Part shown: positions 34,177 through 45,890 of the stretch, piece after piece
Layout of the letters: every line of letters starts with the position of its first letter
Numbering within the stretch: the stretch's first letter is position 1
Source of the DNA: Telmatactis stephensoni
Taxonomy: Eukaryota; Cnidaria; Anthozoa; Actiniaria; Isophelliidae
Assembly: GCA_029948255.1 (NCBI GenBank)
Contig: JALIZF010001883.1
Location: 1-64,000 of the forward strand
Direction of reading: 5' to 3'
DNA: 64,000 nucleotides
Made by a program: the position numbers and the translations under genes
Notes under the pieces: model-generated
Told to the model about the DNA's origin: nothing
Databases searched by the model: none
The model's input: the letters and a program-made list of their open reading frames with translations, nothing else

Positions 34177-36877
34177 AGAGAAAAGGAGGAACATGTGTTA
34201 TGCATGTTTTGCTCAGTGATGATTCGAAATCGTAGTCTCATATCTATATATGATATATTTATTGTATTAGCGATTGCGATTTTATATTCTGAGAGCATAT
34301 GTTTATAAACTTATTTCGAATCTAAATCTTTTGTTCGCTTAACTTGTGTAATCTTTTGTTCGCTTGCCGCTTGTGCGGCTACATTAAAGACAGACGCAAA
34401 AAAGACATATGCATGGCAATTATTGCCACAAATTATCTGATATGGTAATACAAATGAATACAACAACAACTGCAGTTCACTTAGGACTGCTGCACTGGCA
34501 TCATTCATTGAATAAATAGTGAACAAATTATGAGATACCTATCTTTGCATATTAAATTCTTTATCTATCATATCATCCAAGCCAGCAATTTAATTTCCGG
34601 TAAAACACCATTTCACCAACAGATGTATTGCAAGTACCGTGGGAATGCTAACAAAGCTACCTATAGTTCTTGGCAAATAATTCTTCAAAACATTGAGACT
34701 GACTGAATTGAGGAACATGACATGATGTTCAATTAAATCATAATTGAAGAATATAGCTTATATAATCATGTAACTGTATGAAAATCTGTATGAAAATCAA
34801 TAAGCATTTATTTTTTCAAATTGTCTTTTTTAGCTGTTTGTTGGTTTATTTCCATTACCACTTGCAAAGGGGTACCTGCTCCCCCTAGCGAGGTACGCCT
34901 GTTACCAGTCTAACAAATTAAAGGCAATGCATTTGGTTTTAGATCGTTGTCCAAGACGAACAAACACATATGTATATCTGCAGCAACTTGCGTGGTTTTT
35001 AGACTACCACATGTAAATTGTAAATAATTTGAACTTGCTTTGTTTCTCTTTCAATTTACTAAGGACTGTCTTAATCGAAAGAAAAACAAAATTCGCAGCA
35101 GACAGCATGCACCAGTACAACAAGTCCATATTGCAAGGTACATAGATTTGTGAAATTCCAATACGTAAAATATTTCTCTTAAAACTGGCAGCAAATCAAG
35201 CTGTCCGAAGAAGAACTGGAACATTAAATTAAATTAAAAATTAAAACAAGTGTGATTTGAAACATCATCATAAAACCAGTATTCATTTCGGTCTTGGCTT
35301 AACGCTTGAAGCTTGACTTGCGACAACGATTTTTGAAATAAGTGTACATGTCCAGGTGTTGCGAGCGCGAAGTGCGAGCCGCTCAACAGAGATCTTTCAC
35401 CAAATTTGCTGCTTGCATGAATTTTTTCTGGCACTTTTGTTGCGCACGATTATATATTTTTCTTCGTTTTAGGCTTTGCTCGAATTTTTTTGGTTAATGC
35501 CAGCCACCCCCAACCCCCACCCCTCAAAAATCTAATGGCCCGTCCCTAAATCTAGACATGTTGTATTTTGTACGTCAAAATATGGTGTTATGCTAATCAG
35601 TTTCATGCCAATCCGTAACTAAAGGCAGACCCGGAGAAAACTCCAAATACTGAGCTATAACTAACGAAATCTACCAAATCTCAATGAATTTTATTGTTAT
35701 TCCTCTTACTTCATATGAAAAATCCAAATCATTGCTTGGTCATGGGCAAAAAGATTAATCATAATAATAAATAATATATAAATAAAAATATCTAAAAAAT
35801 GCCACGATTAACGATTGTCACTGATCAGGAAAACGCAACGAGTGAGTAGTTGATCAGTATAGGTTCTGCGTCTCAACAAAGACTTCAACAGTTTTCTAAG
35901 CACTGAGTAAATTTTCATTGAGTTGAGTATTTTCATTTTTCTCTCATCCTAAGCAACAAAAGTCAGTGATTAACGCACTACCGTGCTTTGATTTACAAAT
36001 GCACTTTTGAATCGTTTTCCCACTTTGTATGGCTAATATCAGTCTGTAGAAAATGCCTATATTATCCGAATTGAAATGATGGTAGAGCGTTTTCACTCGA
36101 ATTGCGTTGTTGCGATTTTTGTTTCGTTCTGATTGCAATAAGTTAATAATTGCCATGCTTTGGTGTAACATAATGAAGCTAAGTAAACGAAATGAAATAT
36201 ACTTTTGAATCTGATTACCACTTTGCATGCTTTATGCCATATTATCGAGCAGTATCGCGCCGATTCTCCTATCACTTTGATCTACAGAGAGACGGCGTTA
36301 TTTTCCGGTAATGCCGTCTCAAAATTAGCGCTCGTGATTGGCCCAAACATTGAGGACTGCATCGAAGTGGCTTTCTTCAAAATCACAAAAACCTACTGAA
36401 AATCAATTCAAAAATTGAGCAGCAAATATAAAACAACTTTTTTGATAATATCCGTGATAAAATGACCGAAAAAAAAAGACATGTTTTGATAAAAAATAGC
36501 CGCTAAGTTGAATTACAGCTACAAACTACTATTGCGAAAAGTAAACTGAACTGGAATCTGTTGGTCTAAGCTACCTGTAGATAAAATAACTACACAAAAA
36601 ATCACGAAAAGAAGTAAAAAGAAATCATCCTAAGTAAAAATATCATGTCTGATATAAGTAAAATCGGTAATTTCGTTTCCGTTTTCGTTTTCGTTTAAGT
36701 CACAGTACGTAAAAGTGAATTTTCAGCAAAGCAAACAAATTGTCCTTTATGAAGACAAAAACGGTACTGTCTAAACAAAGATGAAACAAATAACTTTTCA
36801 AATAAAATAAACAGGGAATACACAAGTGTGGACTACCTTTTTAATACCTTTCAATAAGTTTTCAGCATCATTCCTTT
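34177..36877. other. No gene recognised
   Basis: AT-rich sequence with several short open frames lacking support. It contains the right inverted repeat at 35240-35400. A diverged pair of ~60-bp blocks (about 35998-36060 and 36205-36260, sharing CACTTTG and a TTTTGAATC word) suggests another old repeat. Confidence 0.4.
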
Positions 36878-37309
36878 AAGGTGCGGTAATACGAGCAACA
36901 AAATCACTCAACTTGTCTCGCAACATTGCTGCGAAACGAGTTGAAGAGAGATGCTGCCCGTTTTTCCACCCGAAAACAAACTTGTCTCGCAACAAAATAG
37001 TTAATTTGCTGCAAGTTGAAAAAGTCTGTTGCAGCAAGTAGACTGTCGAAATTTTGCAACAAAATTTCATGTTGCGCGTATTACCACCCTTAAGTCAACT
37101 TGTCTCGCAGCAAACTGCGAAATGGCTTCCTTCGTGTTCGTGATTGATCCAATCAGAAGTCAGGATTCACTCAACTTGCAGCAAACTATTTTGTTGCGAG
37201 ACAAGTTTGTTTTCGGGTGGAAAAACGCGCAGCATCGCTCTTCAACTCGTTTCTCAGCAATGTTGCGAGACAAGTTGAGTGAGTTTGTTTCTCGTATTAC
37301 CGTAGCTTT
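36878..37309. mobile_element. Inverted-repeat element, possibly two nested copies
   Basis: Left end GCGGTAATACGAGCAACAAA plus CTCAACTTGTCTCGCAACAT is mirrored at the right end (ATGTTGCGAGACAAGTTGAG ... CTCGTATTACCG). A central GCGCGTATTACCACC near 37077 looks like an internal end, so two copies may be joined head to tail. It is non-coding; open frames here come from the palindrome. Confidence 0.7.
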
Positions 37310-37762
37310 AGGTTGAAGCTATATTTTGACAAACTTTCACTTTCACATGTCGGTCAGCTCGATCGTTTTTCGCCAGTTTTCAAGAAAAAGCAAAAACAAA
37401 TCTTCAAAAGCATCATGACCCGTACTTCGTTCATTTTGTGAGCTTTTGGACTTGTTTCATAATCAAATCACCTCTTTTAAGCGTGAGAAAGATTCCCGGA
37501 TCTGGCCGCCATTTCCTTTTTGGCTTTCTTCTTGCAAAGAAAGAAAGAAGTTGTCATGGAAACTGTAATTCCTACAACTGTGCAGGTAAAGAGAATCGCG
37601 CGTTCAATCAAACAAAAACGATAACTTTTCTCTTTTTTCTTTGCAGAAAATAGTTAGAATCGCGATACAAAACTAAGTTTAGTTTATATGTCTAGTGTTT
37701 GAACTGAATTGATAGTACGTAAAACATTTTCTCTCTTCTCCATACTTTTTTCTTTCCTGTAG

Positions 37763-40700
37763 ACTTATATGGTAGCTGGATGGCGTTGCAAGCACACGCT
37801 CCCTTGTTCGAAGAAATCCCATTTCCAGCATCAAGCCTTGAGTATTTGTGCATAAGTGACTTCTCCATCGATATGACAACCTATCTGGATCCAGACACTC
37901 TCAGCACCAGCCCTGAGGAGCTGTGCAAATACCTGCCCCGTAAAAGTAACGAAGAAAAAACAGTACAAGTAGTTAAAGATTGTACATTCTCCAATGTAGT
38001 TGTAAAGTCAGAACCCAAAGATAGCTCACAAAAATCGATCATGTCGTTTGATAAACCACCAGAAGTACAAAAAGACGGTGACCAGAAGAAACTGCCATCT
38101 TCCCAGCTCAAAGCGCCATCTTCGCAATCCTCGCGAAAGCGGCGCAGCTCCAACAAGCGAATGAGTGACAAGAACAGCGAAGAATACCAATTAAAGCGAG
38201 AGAGATCTGGACCTGGATCTCTGGATCCAGACGCTCTCAGCATCAGCCTTGAGGAACTGTACATAGCCATACCCCGTAAAAGTAACGAAGAAAAAACAGT
38301 ACAAGTAGTTAAAGATTGTACATTCTCCAATGTAGTTGTAAAGTCAGAACCCAAAGATAGCTCACAAAAATCGATCATGTCGTTTGATAAACCACCAGAA
38401 GTACAAAAAGACGGTGACCAGAAGAAACTGCCATCTTTCCAGTTCAAAGCTCCATCTTCGCAATCCTCGCGAAAGCACAGCTCCAACAAGCGAATGCGTG
38501 ACAAGCACAGCGAAGAGTACCGATTAAGGCGAGAGAGATCTGGACCTGGATCTCTGGATCCAGACGCTTTCAGCACCAGCCTTGAGGAACTGTGCAAAGA
38601 CATACCCCGTAAAAGTAACGAAGAAAAAACAGTACAAGTAGTTAAAGATTGTACATTCTCCAATGTAGTTGTAAAGTCAGAACCCAAAGATAGCTCACAA
38701 AAATCGATCATGTCGTTTGATAAACCACCAGAAGTACAAAAAGACGGTGACCAGAAGAAACTGCCATCTTCCCAGCTCAAAGCGCCATCTTCGCAATCCT
38801 CGCGAAAGCGGCGCAGCTCCAACAAGCGAATGAGTGACAAGAACAGCGAAGAATACCAATTAAAGCGAGAGAGATCTGGACCTGGATCTCTGGATCCAGA
38901 CGCTCTCAGCATCAGCCTTGAGGAACTGTACATAGCCATACCCCGTAAAAGTAACGAAGAAAAAACAGTACAAGTAGTTAAAGATTGTACATTCTCCAAT
39001 GTAGTTGTAAAGTCAGAACCCAAAGATAGCTCACAAAAATCGATCATGTCGTTTGATAAACCACCAGAAGTACAAAAAGACGGTGACCAGAAGAAACTGC
39101 CATCTTTCCAGTTCAAAGCTCCATCTTCGCAATCCTCGCGAAAGCACAGCTCCAACAAGCGAATGCGTGACAAGCACAGCGAAGAGTACCGATTAAGGCG
39201 AGAGAGATCTGGACCTGGATCTCTGGATCCAGACGCTTTCAGCACCAGCCTTGAGGAACTGTGCAAAGACATACCCCGTAAAAGTAACGAAGAAAAAACA
39301 GTACAAGTAGTTAAAGATTGTACATTCTCCAATGTAGTTGTAAAGTCAGAACCCAAAGATAGCTCACAAAAATCGATCATGTCGTTTGATAAACCACCAG
39401 AAGTACAAAAAGACGGTGACCAGAAGAAACTGTCATCTTCCCAGCTCAAAGCGCCATCTTCGCAATCCTCGCGAAAGCGGCGCAGCTCCAACAAGCGAAT
39501 GAGTGACAAGCACAGCGAAGAATACCAATTAAAGCGAGAGAGATCTGGACCTGGATCTCTGGATCCAGACGCTCTCAGCATCAGCCTTGAGGAACTGTAC
39601 ATAGCCATACCCCGTAAAAGTAACGAAGAAAAAACAGTACAAGTAGTTAAAGATTGTACATTCTCCAATGTAGTTGTAAAGTCAGAACCCAAAGATAGCT
39701 CACAAAAACGGATCATGTCGTTTGGTAAACCACCAGAAGTACAAAAAGACGGTGACCACAAGAAACTGCCATCTTCCCAGCTCAAAGCTTCATCTTCGCA
39801 ATCCTCGCGAAAGCACAGCTCTAACAAGCGAATGCGTGACAAGCACAGCGAAGAATACCAATTAAAGCGAGAGAGATCTGGACCTGGATCTCTGGATCCA
39901 GACGCTCTCAGCACCAGCCCTGAGGAACTGTACAAAGCCATGCCCTGTAAAAGTAACGAAGAAAAAACAGTACAAGTAGTTAAAGATTGTACATTCTCCA
40001 ATGTAGTTGTAAAGTCAGAACCCAAAGATAACTCACAAAAACGGATCATGTCGTTTGATAAACCACCAGAAGTACAAAAAGACGGTGACCAGAAGAAACT
40101 GCCATCTTCCCAGCTCAAAGCTCCATCTTCGCAATCCTCGCGAAAGCGGCGCAGCTCCAACAAGCGAATGAGTGACAAGCAGAGCGAAGAATACCGATTA
40201 AGGCGAGAGAGATCTGGACCTGGATCTCTTGATCCAGATGCTCTCAGCACCAGCCCTGAGGAACTGTACATAGCCATACCCCGTAAAAGTAACGAAGAAT
40301 AAACAGTACAAGTAGTTAAAGATTGTACATTCTCCAATGTAGTTGTAAAGTCAGAACCCAAAGATAGCTCACAAAAACGGATCATGTCGTTTGGTAAACC
40401 ACCAGAAGTACAAAAAGACGGTGACCACAAGAAACTGCCATCTTCCCAGCTCAAAGCTTCATCTTCGCAATCCTCGCGAAAGCACAGCTCTAACAAGCGA
40501 ATGCGTGACAAGCACAGCGAAGAATACCAATTAAAGCGAGAGAGATCTGGACCTGGATCTCTGGATCCAGACGCTCTCAGCACCAGCCCTGAGGAACTGT
40601 ACAAAGCCATGCCCTGTAAAAGTAACGAAGAAAAAAACAGTACAAGTAGTTAAAGATTGTACATTCTCCAATGTAGTTGTAAAGTCAGAACCCAAAGATA

Positions 40701-41365
40701 ACTCACAAAAACGGATCATGTCGTTTGATAAACCACCAGAAGTACAAAAAGACGGTGACCAGAAGAAACTGCCATCTTCCCAGCTCAAAGCTCCATCTTC
40801 GCAATCCTCCCGAAAGCGGCGCAGCTCCAACAAGCGAATGAGTGACAAGCAGAGCGAAGAATACCGATTAAGGCGAGAGAGATCTGGACCTGGATCTCTG
40901 GATCCAGACGCTCTCAGCACCAGCCCTGAGGAACTGTGCAAAGACATACCCCGTAAAAGTAACGAAGAAACGCTCCGCAATCAAAAGCGGCGCAGCTCCT
41001 ACAAGCGAATACGTGACAAGCACAGTGAAGAATACCGATTACTGCGAGAGAAAAACAACATTGCTGTCCGCAAATCCCGGTCCAAGACCAAGGAAAAGGT
41101 TGAGAAGATAATGGTAAAAGGCAAGGAGCTCAGAGAGGAGAACGATCGTCTTCGTGCAGAAGTTGATCATCTCACTAAGGATCTCAACACTCTTCGTCGT
41201 CTTTTCCCTGATACTTGTATCTTCAAGGATCAGACTCTGATCAAGCAAACGTTTCTTGAGACACTGATGAAAATCGAGGAGCTCACAGAGGAGAACGATC
41301 GTCTTCGTGCAAGAGTTGATCATCTCAATAAGGAGCTCGACGCTTTTTGTGGTCTCTCTCAGTAA
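37763..41365 (+). CDS. C/EBP-type bZIP transcription factor with internally expanded N-terminal region (frame broken twice)
   Basis: A strong acceptor (TTTTTTCTTTCCTGTAG) ends at 37762, and the frame is open before the first ATG at 37780, so an upstream exon is likely. The start holds FSIDMTTYLDPDTLS, which resembles the SIDISAYIDP box of C/EBP activation domains. Then come about nine tandem units of 111-112 residues. The real DNA-binding domain is at about 40972-41200: KHSEEYRLLREKNNIAVRKS followed by a leucine-zipper heptad pattern (LREENDRLRAEVDHL), and the frame stops at 41365. C/EBP proteins bind DNA as dimers and activate transcription in the nucleus. In the array, the AAA codon of one unit reads TAA (stop at 40300-40302), and one unit has seven A instead of six near 40629-40635, shifting the frame. 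As written, only the first 840 residues would be made and they lack the bZIP. It is either a recently broken gene, an allele, an assembly error in the array, or bypassed by splicing. Confidence 0.75.
37885..40975 (+). repeat. Coding tandem array, alternating 336/333-bp units
   Basis: The landmark CTGGATCCAGACGCT-type site starts units at 37885, 38221, 38554, 38890, 39223, 39559, 39892, 40228, 40561 and 40898. Spacings are 336, 333, 336, 333, 336, 333, 336, 333 and 337, so the true unit is a 669-bp dimer (CGAAAGCGGCGCAGC in one half, CGAAAGCACAGC in the other). The 337 spacing is the frameshifted unit. Each unit ends in a copy of the first part of the bZIP basic region (SNKRMRDKHSEEYRLRRERS) that lacks the DNA-contacting half. 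The antisense 909-codon open frame over this array is a shadow. Confidence 0.95.
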
Positions 41366-42575
41366 ACCTTCTATCTTCAAGGATCAGGATCTGGCCAGAG
41401 CTATTATGGCTTAAGGATTGGTATCTACAGTTGGTCATTCTTCATGAACATGATCACAAAAATCACACACACACACACACACAAAACAAACAAACAAAAG
41501 AACAAACTGTGGACTGTGTCGTCAAAACATATAGCTGAAAAGCTGATTTTAGTCACTCTAACTTGTAACAATCGGGTTAGTATGTATAATAAATCCTCTT
41601 CAGTAACTAATTTCATGTCACGCTGGTTAGTTCTAGTTTATATTATTCGTATCACTAGCAGTTAAAACCACTTTGATATTTGAACATGATTTCTTTATGA
41701 GTAGAACTAACTTGAAGTTGACATTCGAATGGCTTTAAGTTAGTTGATGTCATTTTTCTAGCGCCGAAATCGTTCGAACCGTTTGAATATTACCCGATTA
41801 CAGTAATCGGAGTATTGGGAGTCATCCCGCACTCTGCGAAGAAGCCATGTGATTGGTCGGATAGATATGCAATCGTTAGTCTTAATCTTTCAATGAGATG
41901 ATAGATTATATATTCTTAAAATGAGATATGAGCTCCATTATTTTTTAAATGGGATATGGATATTTACTCTTAAATAAGGTCTGGGATTATTTATCATTAA
42001 TTGCTGGCAAGAAACACAAGAATATCAAGAGGTTTACATGCAGCTACGTTGCATTTATGTAAATTGAATAAGTGGCTTCTAAGGAATCGGAGTGAGTACT
42101 TTAGATAGGCAGTGTAACCAAGGTAGTTCTATGTTGCCAAGGTAGCCATTGTAGCGTATAAAGTTATATCTATCCAACGTGGTAGCCCGAAGGTAGTCAT
42201 GCAGTGTATAGAGTTCTATGCAGCCCATGTAGCCATGGCATGCACAAATCAAGCGAATATGTCAAATTTAAAGACGGTAATGTAGTGAAAATAATTCGCA
42301 AAAACAGATTTCTGTCAGCATTACCTTTTCAAAGAAAGAAGAAAAGTCTTTTTGATACATTTTGGAGCTGATTAGAAATTATAACGTAAGTTATAACCCC
42401 GCCCCTAGGGGCAACCTCTGGGCATTTGACTTAGACACATGTCCGCTTAGTCGGGCATTTGAACAAAAATGAAGCCCGACCGGTCGGGGATTTGACGATT
42501 TTTCTGTACTCGCTAAAAATGGAGCTGGAGGTGAGTTTCCCAAAACCGACATAAACCAATCAAGCTACATCAAAC
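41366..42575. other. 3' flank of the bZIP gene; no other gene
   Basis: Just after the stop there is another copy of the TATCTTCAAGGATCAG block that also occurs at 41218, which shows duplication of the zipper end. A (CA)n tract lies at 41466-41483. No exon is recognised in the rest. Confidence 0.5.
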
Positions 42576-42932
42576 CATAGTTAATAGGGGAATGGTTAGG
42601 AAGCCTTTTGTTACATTTCTTTGTTCTAGTCTGGATGTTGAACTGGTCTTGACCGTGCACAAAGTTTGTTTAAATTCATTAGAAAATGGCTATATGAATG
42701 AACCGAAATGTTGTCTATTGGATTATTTATTGAAATATTCTAATATAATTAATTTTGAACTAGAATACATCGAACAAGCAGCGGAAAAGAAACATTTGGG
42801 TTCAGTTGCTCAACCATGGCAATTAAGGCGAAACAATGAAAATATAAAAGATTTGTGCACGGTCACGGTTGAAAAAAATGAACAAAGACATATAACAAAA
42901 GGCTTCCTAACCAGTCCCCTCTATTAACTATG
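42576..42932. mobile_element. TIR element (MITE-like) with ~60-bp inverted ends
   Basis: CATAGTTAATAGGGGAATGG plus TTAGGAAGCCTTTTGTTACA at the left is mirrored at the right (ATAACAAAAGGCTTCCTAAC ... CTATTAACTATG), and GACCGTGCAC is mirrored inside. The 111-codon open frame spanning it (42592-42927) is explained by the palindrome and is not called. Confidence 0.75.
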
Positions 42933-43134
42933 ATCAAACTGAGATCGTTCCTAAACAGCTTAATGTTTAGAAGCATATCTCCAGACTGAGGAGGTACAAG
43001 TTAAAATTATAAACTCAAAACCTAATAAGTCAACTCTTGGAATTCCCCGAAATTGATCAAAATGGCCTGCAACCGAATTTCCGAACCCTATAATATTTCA
43101 TTTATACTTACTCCGATCCAGTCCACGGGGGACT

Positions 43135-43447
43135 CCCTTATATAAGAAGACGGGGATGCTCGTCGTACCTTTTGTAGGGATCAAAATCAGCAGTTTTGGT
43201 ACTTTTTATGGTGTTAATAAGCAGATGCTCATAAGTCGGTAAGCTTTTTGGTGCGAAAGTCCACAAAAACGCCAAACTTGATGGGAATTTATTATAAACA
43301 CTTTGTGGATCAAATTAACAGAACAAAAAGCAGCGGAAATCTGACGAAATCCTGTTCTGATTTTATCGCTTTTGGTACCTTTCAGGGGTCATTTTTAATA
43401 TCTCCGATGAGCGTCTCCGTCCTTTCTCAGTCGGAGTATCCCCCGGG
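43135..43447. mobile_element. Short relative of the 30795-32131 TIR element
   Basis: Ends ACGGGGGACTCCC, GACGGGGATGCTCGTCGTACC and the inverted CCTTTCAGGGGTCA, GAGCGTCTCCGTCC, GGAGTATCCCCC match the ends of the larger element at 30795. The interior is a short unrelated AT-rich segment, as in internally deleted non-autonomous copies. Confidence 0.65.
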
Positions 43448-44070
43448 ACTCCAGTATATTTTTCCTCGAATGACACAAAGGTGGAAACTCCACTTAACCA
43501 GAAAATTATCGTCCAATATCCACACTATCAACATTTACGCAAATATTGGAAAAACTGATTGCATACAAGTGACCACGAATGACCACGAGTGACGAACGAA
43601 AAAATGTTTAAGAAAGAAAATAATCAAATAAATATTCATAGAAACGTTAAAAAAGTAACAAAATCGATTATCTAATAGAAACAAAAATACTAAAACTTCT
43701 GGGTGTGATCTTAAGGTGGTCAATGCACTGTGAATACATCACTAAGGGAGCATCTAAACGGTTATATCGATCTGTTATATATTCTGCATCAACTGCTCAA
43801 GGCTGGTTATAGTACCAAATATCTAATTGAAGTTTATTGCAGCCTTATCAGTCATGGAGTATATGCTGTCCCCGTTTGGGCCATCGTACCCCAGTGATGA
43901 AATCGAATCTGTCTTGAAGAAGTCAACGTCCTTTCTTTATATCAGAGAAGAGTAAATATTTGCACTAAATTTGTTTAGAAAAATAAGAATGTCAGCTGAA
44001 TTAAGGCCATTTTGAATCAACCACGGATATAATTTAAGATCTGGAAATGCTACTGTAATCCAGTTAACAC

Positions 44071-44495
44071 TAAAGCCGCGGCTACACGAGCGATTTTTTG
44101 CCTGCATAGGCGACGCAATTTTCTGAAATGATCGGCGCGCGATGGTGGCTACACGAAGCGACAAAAGCTGACGATAAATGTTGGCGATGAAATCCAAAAC
44201 TATGAATAATCAATATAATAATCTGGAAAAATTGAAGAACAAGTGGTGAATATATTACCTAAATGTACGAAGTACGAAGAAAAAGTCGCGGAATGGCTGC
44301 ACGAAAGAGAAAGTCCGCGACTTTGTCGCGAAAAATTCAACTCTTTGAATTTCTCACGACATTTTTTTGGCGATTTTTTAAGTGTCGCGTCGCTTGTTCA
44401 AGGGTGGCTACACGCGCGATTTTCACCTTTCGCCGATCATTTCAGAAAATCGCGTCGCCTGTGGAAGCAAAAAATCGTTCGTGTGGCCGCGGCTT
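44071..44495. mobile_element. TIR element with ~70-bp inverted ends
   Basis: TAAAGCCGCGGCTACACGAG, CGATTTTTTGC and GCGACGCAATTTTCTGAAATGATC at the left are mirrored at the right (GATCATTTCAGAAAATCGCGTCGC ... CCGCGGCTTA). A second inner GGTGGCTACACG pair is nested inside. Open frames 44243-44511 are palindrome artefacts. Confidence 0.8.
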
Positions 44496-44530
44496 AAGAC
44501 ACAGAAACTAAGCCAGTTGTGACTTCGAAG

Positions 44531-44838
44531 ATTCTACTCTACTCTACTCTACTCTACTCTACTCTACTCTACTCTACTCTACTCTACTCTACTCTACTCT
44601 ACTCTACTCTACTCTACTCTACTCTACTCTACTCTACTCTACTCTACTCTACTCTACTCTACTCTACTCTACTCTACTCTACTCTACTCTACTCTACTCT
44701 ACTCTACTCTACTCTACTCTACTCTACTCTACTCTACTCTACTCTACTCTACTCTACTCTACTCTACTCTACTCTACTCTACTCTACTCTACTCTACTCT
44801 ACTCTACTCTACTCTACTCTACTCTACTCTACTCTACT
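44531..44838 (+). repeat. (CTACT)n pentanucleotide microsatellite
   Basis: About 60 nearly perfect copies of TCTAC. The open frame 44519-44899 is a simple-repeat artefact. Confidence 0.97.
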
Positions 44839-44924
44839 ACTCTATAATAGCATGACTGCCTCGGATTCTATTGTTCCGAGAGGAGCATTTAATGGCTAAA
44901 TGCCCCCTCACTGCTACTAATATA

Positions 44925-45028
44925 ATCGAACCTCATGCATAAGCATTAGGTACGATTAGTAACTAATCGTACCTAATGCATAAAACATGAGGTACGATTG
45001 GTAACTAATCGTACCTCATGTTTATGCA
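44925..45028. repeat. Double palindrome
   Basis: Two adjacent hairpins share GGTACGATTAGTAACTAATCGTACC and GGTACGATTGGTAACTAATCGTACC centres, flanked by CATGCATAAG and CATGTTTATGC. It is non-coding. Confidence 0.7.
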
Positions 45029-45592
45029 AGAGGTCCAGCTATGGATACGTCCCTGAGAAATTTCTTGAGGACACATCCGCAGCTAGCAGTACTTGAATTA
45101 TGCAAATTACCTTCAAGTCACCTTTCAGTGTAGTCTAAACCATGTGGGATGGATTACAATACTATTGAGCATGCTTGTCACATTTGGAATGGACTGAAAT
45201 AATCTTGCGCATGCGTGGCACGACAATGTTATCACACAACTTTTTTTATTTAAATAATAGCTGCTCTGCCATACTTGTGCTGCGAATACGTTACTCAAAA
45301 CTCTCTTTTTATACTAAAATGCAGTAGAGTGCAAACACTAAAAGCATAAAATATTAGATCTATTTGGTGAATATAAATAACTAGTCAGACAAGTGCAGTT
45401 GTAATGAGGCATTGTTTTCTTTGTGTTTGGTCTTTCTTGCACTAGTTTTGTACTGTTCTGGTTGAGTGATAGTGTCTAAATAGAGTTCCCTAGAGTAATA
45501 ACAGCACTTTTAATTTATTCGTTTGTAACTTGTTACATGGTCCAAATCGTTCTAGTTTTCCCATATACTTCCTCGGCAACCATACTATTACA

Positions 45593-45755
45593 AAGTAATA
45601 GCATGGCTATGAGGTTGATTAGTGATTAAATGTCCCTTCAGCCTCGGGAGGTTTAGTAAAAGTCCCTCGGCCTACGGCCTCGGGACTTCCACTAAACCTC
45701 CCTCGGCTTCGGGTACATTTAACCACTAATCAACCTCATAGCCATGCTATTACTT
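45593..45755. mobile_element. Palindromic MITE-like element
   Basis: AAGTAATAGCATGGCTATGA and GGTTGATTAGTG are mirrored at the other end. The centre has CCTCGG-type palindromic words similar in style to the loop of the element at 79-523. Confidence 0.8.
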
Positions 45756-45775
45756 ATTAACATAATTCTTTGTGC

Positions 45776-45890
45776 ATACCGTATTTACTCGAATAAGCGC
45801 CTCGGCGCTTATTTAATTTTTCATGTCTAAAACGGGGCGCTTATTCGGTGGAGGCGCTTATTCGAGGGAGGCGCTTATTCAGCGGGAGGA
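45776..45890 (+). repeat. Repeat rich in AATAAGCGCC words
   Basis: CGTATTTACTCGAATAAGCGCC is followed by an inverted GGCGCTTATTT and several direct GGCGCTTATTC copies. This type of sequence is often the end of a dispersed DNA-transposon-related repeat, but I cannot name the family. Confidence 0.5.

Larger units (their letters stand above)
32276..35400. repeat. 3.1-kb segment bounded by 155-bp inverted repeats
   Basis: The left copy (about 32276-32432) and right copy (about 35240-35400) are inverted and share TTATTTCAAAAATCGTTGTC, AAGCCAAGACCGAAATGAAT and CAAATCACACTTGTT. The enclosed sequence contains another TIR element (33308-33672) and the small two-exon gene at 33855. It may be an old transposon with long TIRs or two independent opposed repeats. 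Confidence 0.6.

Noticed and set aside
37881..40610. 909-codon antisense open frame across the bZIP array
   Set aside because: It is the repeated shadow of the sense repeats; the sense frame joins a recognisable C/EBP start and bZIP, the antisense does not match anything.
42592..42927. 111-codon frame
   Set aside because: Fills a MITE-like palindrome; no motif and the ends of the frame coincide with the TIRs.
44243..44511. Two overlapping ~83-codon frames rich in Arg
   Set aside because: They lie in the inverted arms of a TIR element and mirror each other.
44519..44899. 126-codon frame of TLLYS repeats
   Set aside because: Simple read-through of (CTACT)n.
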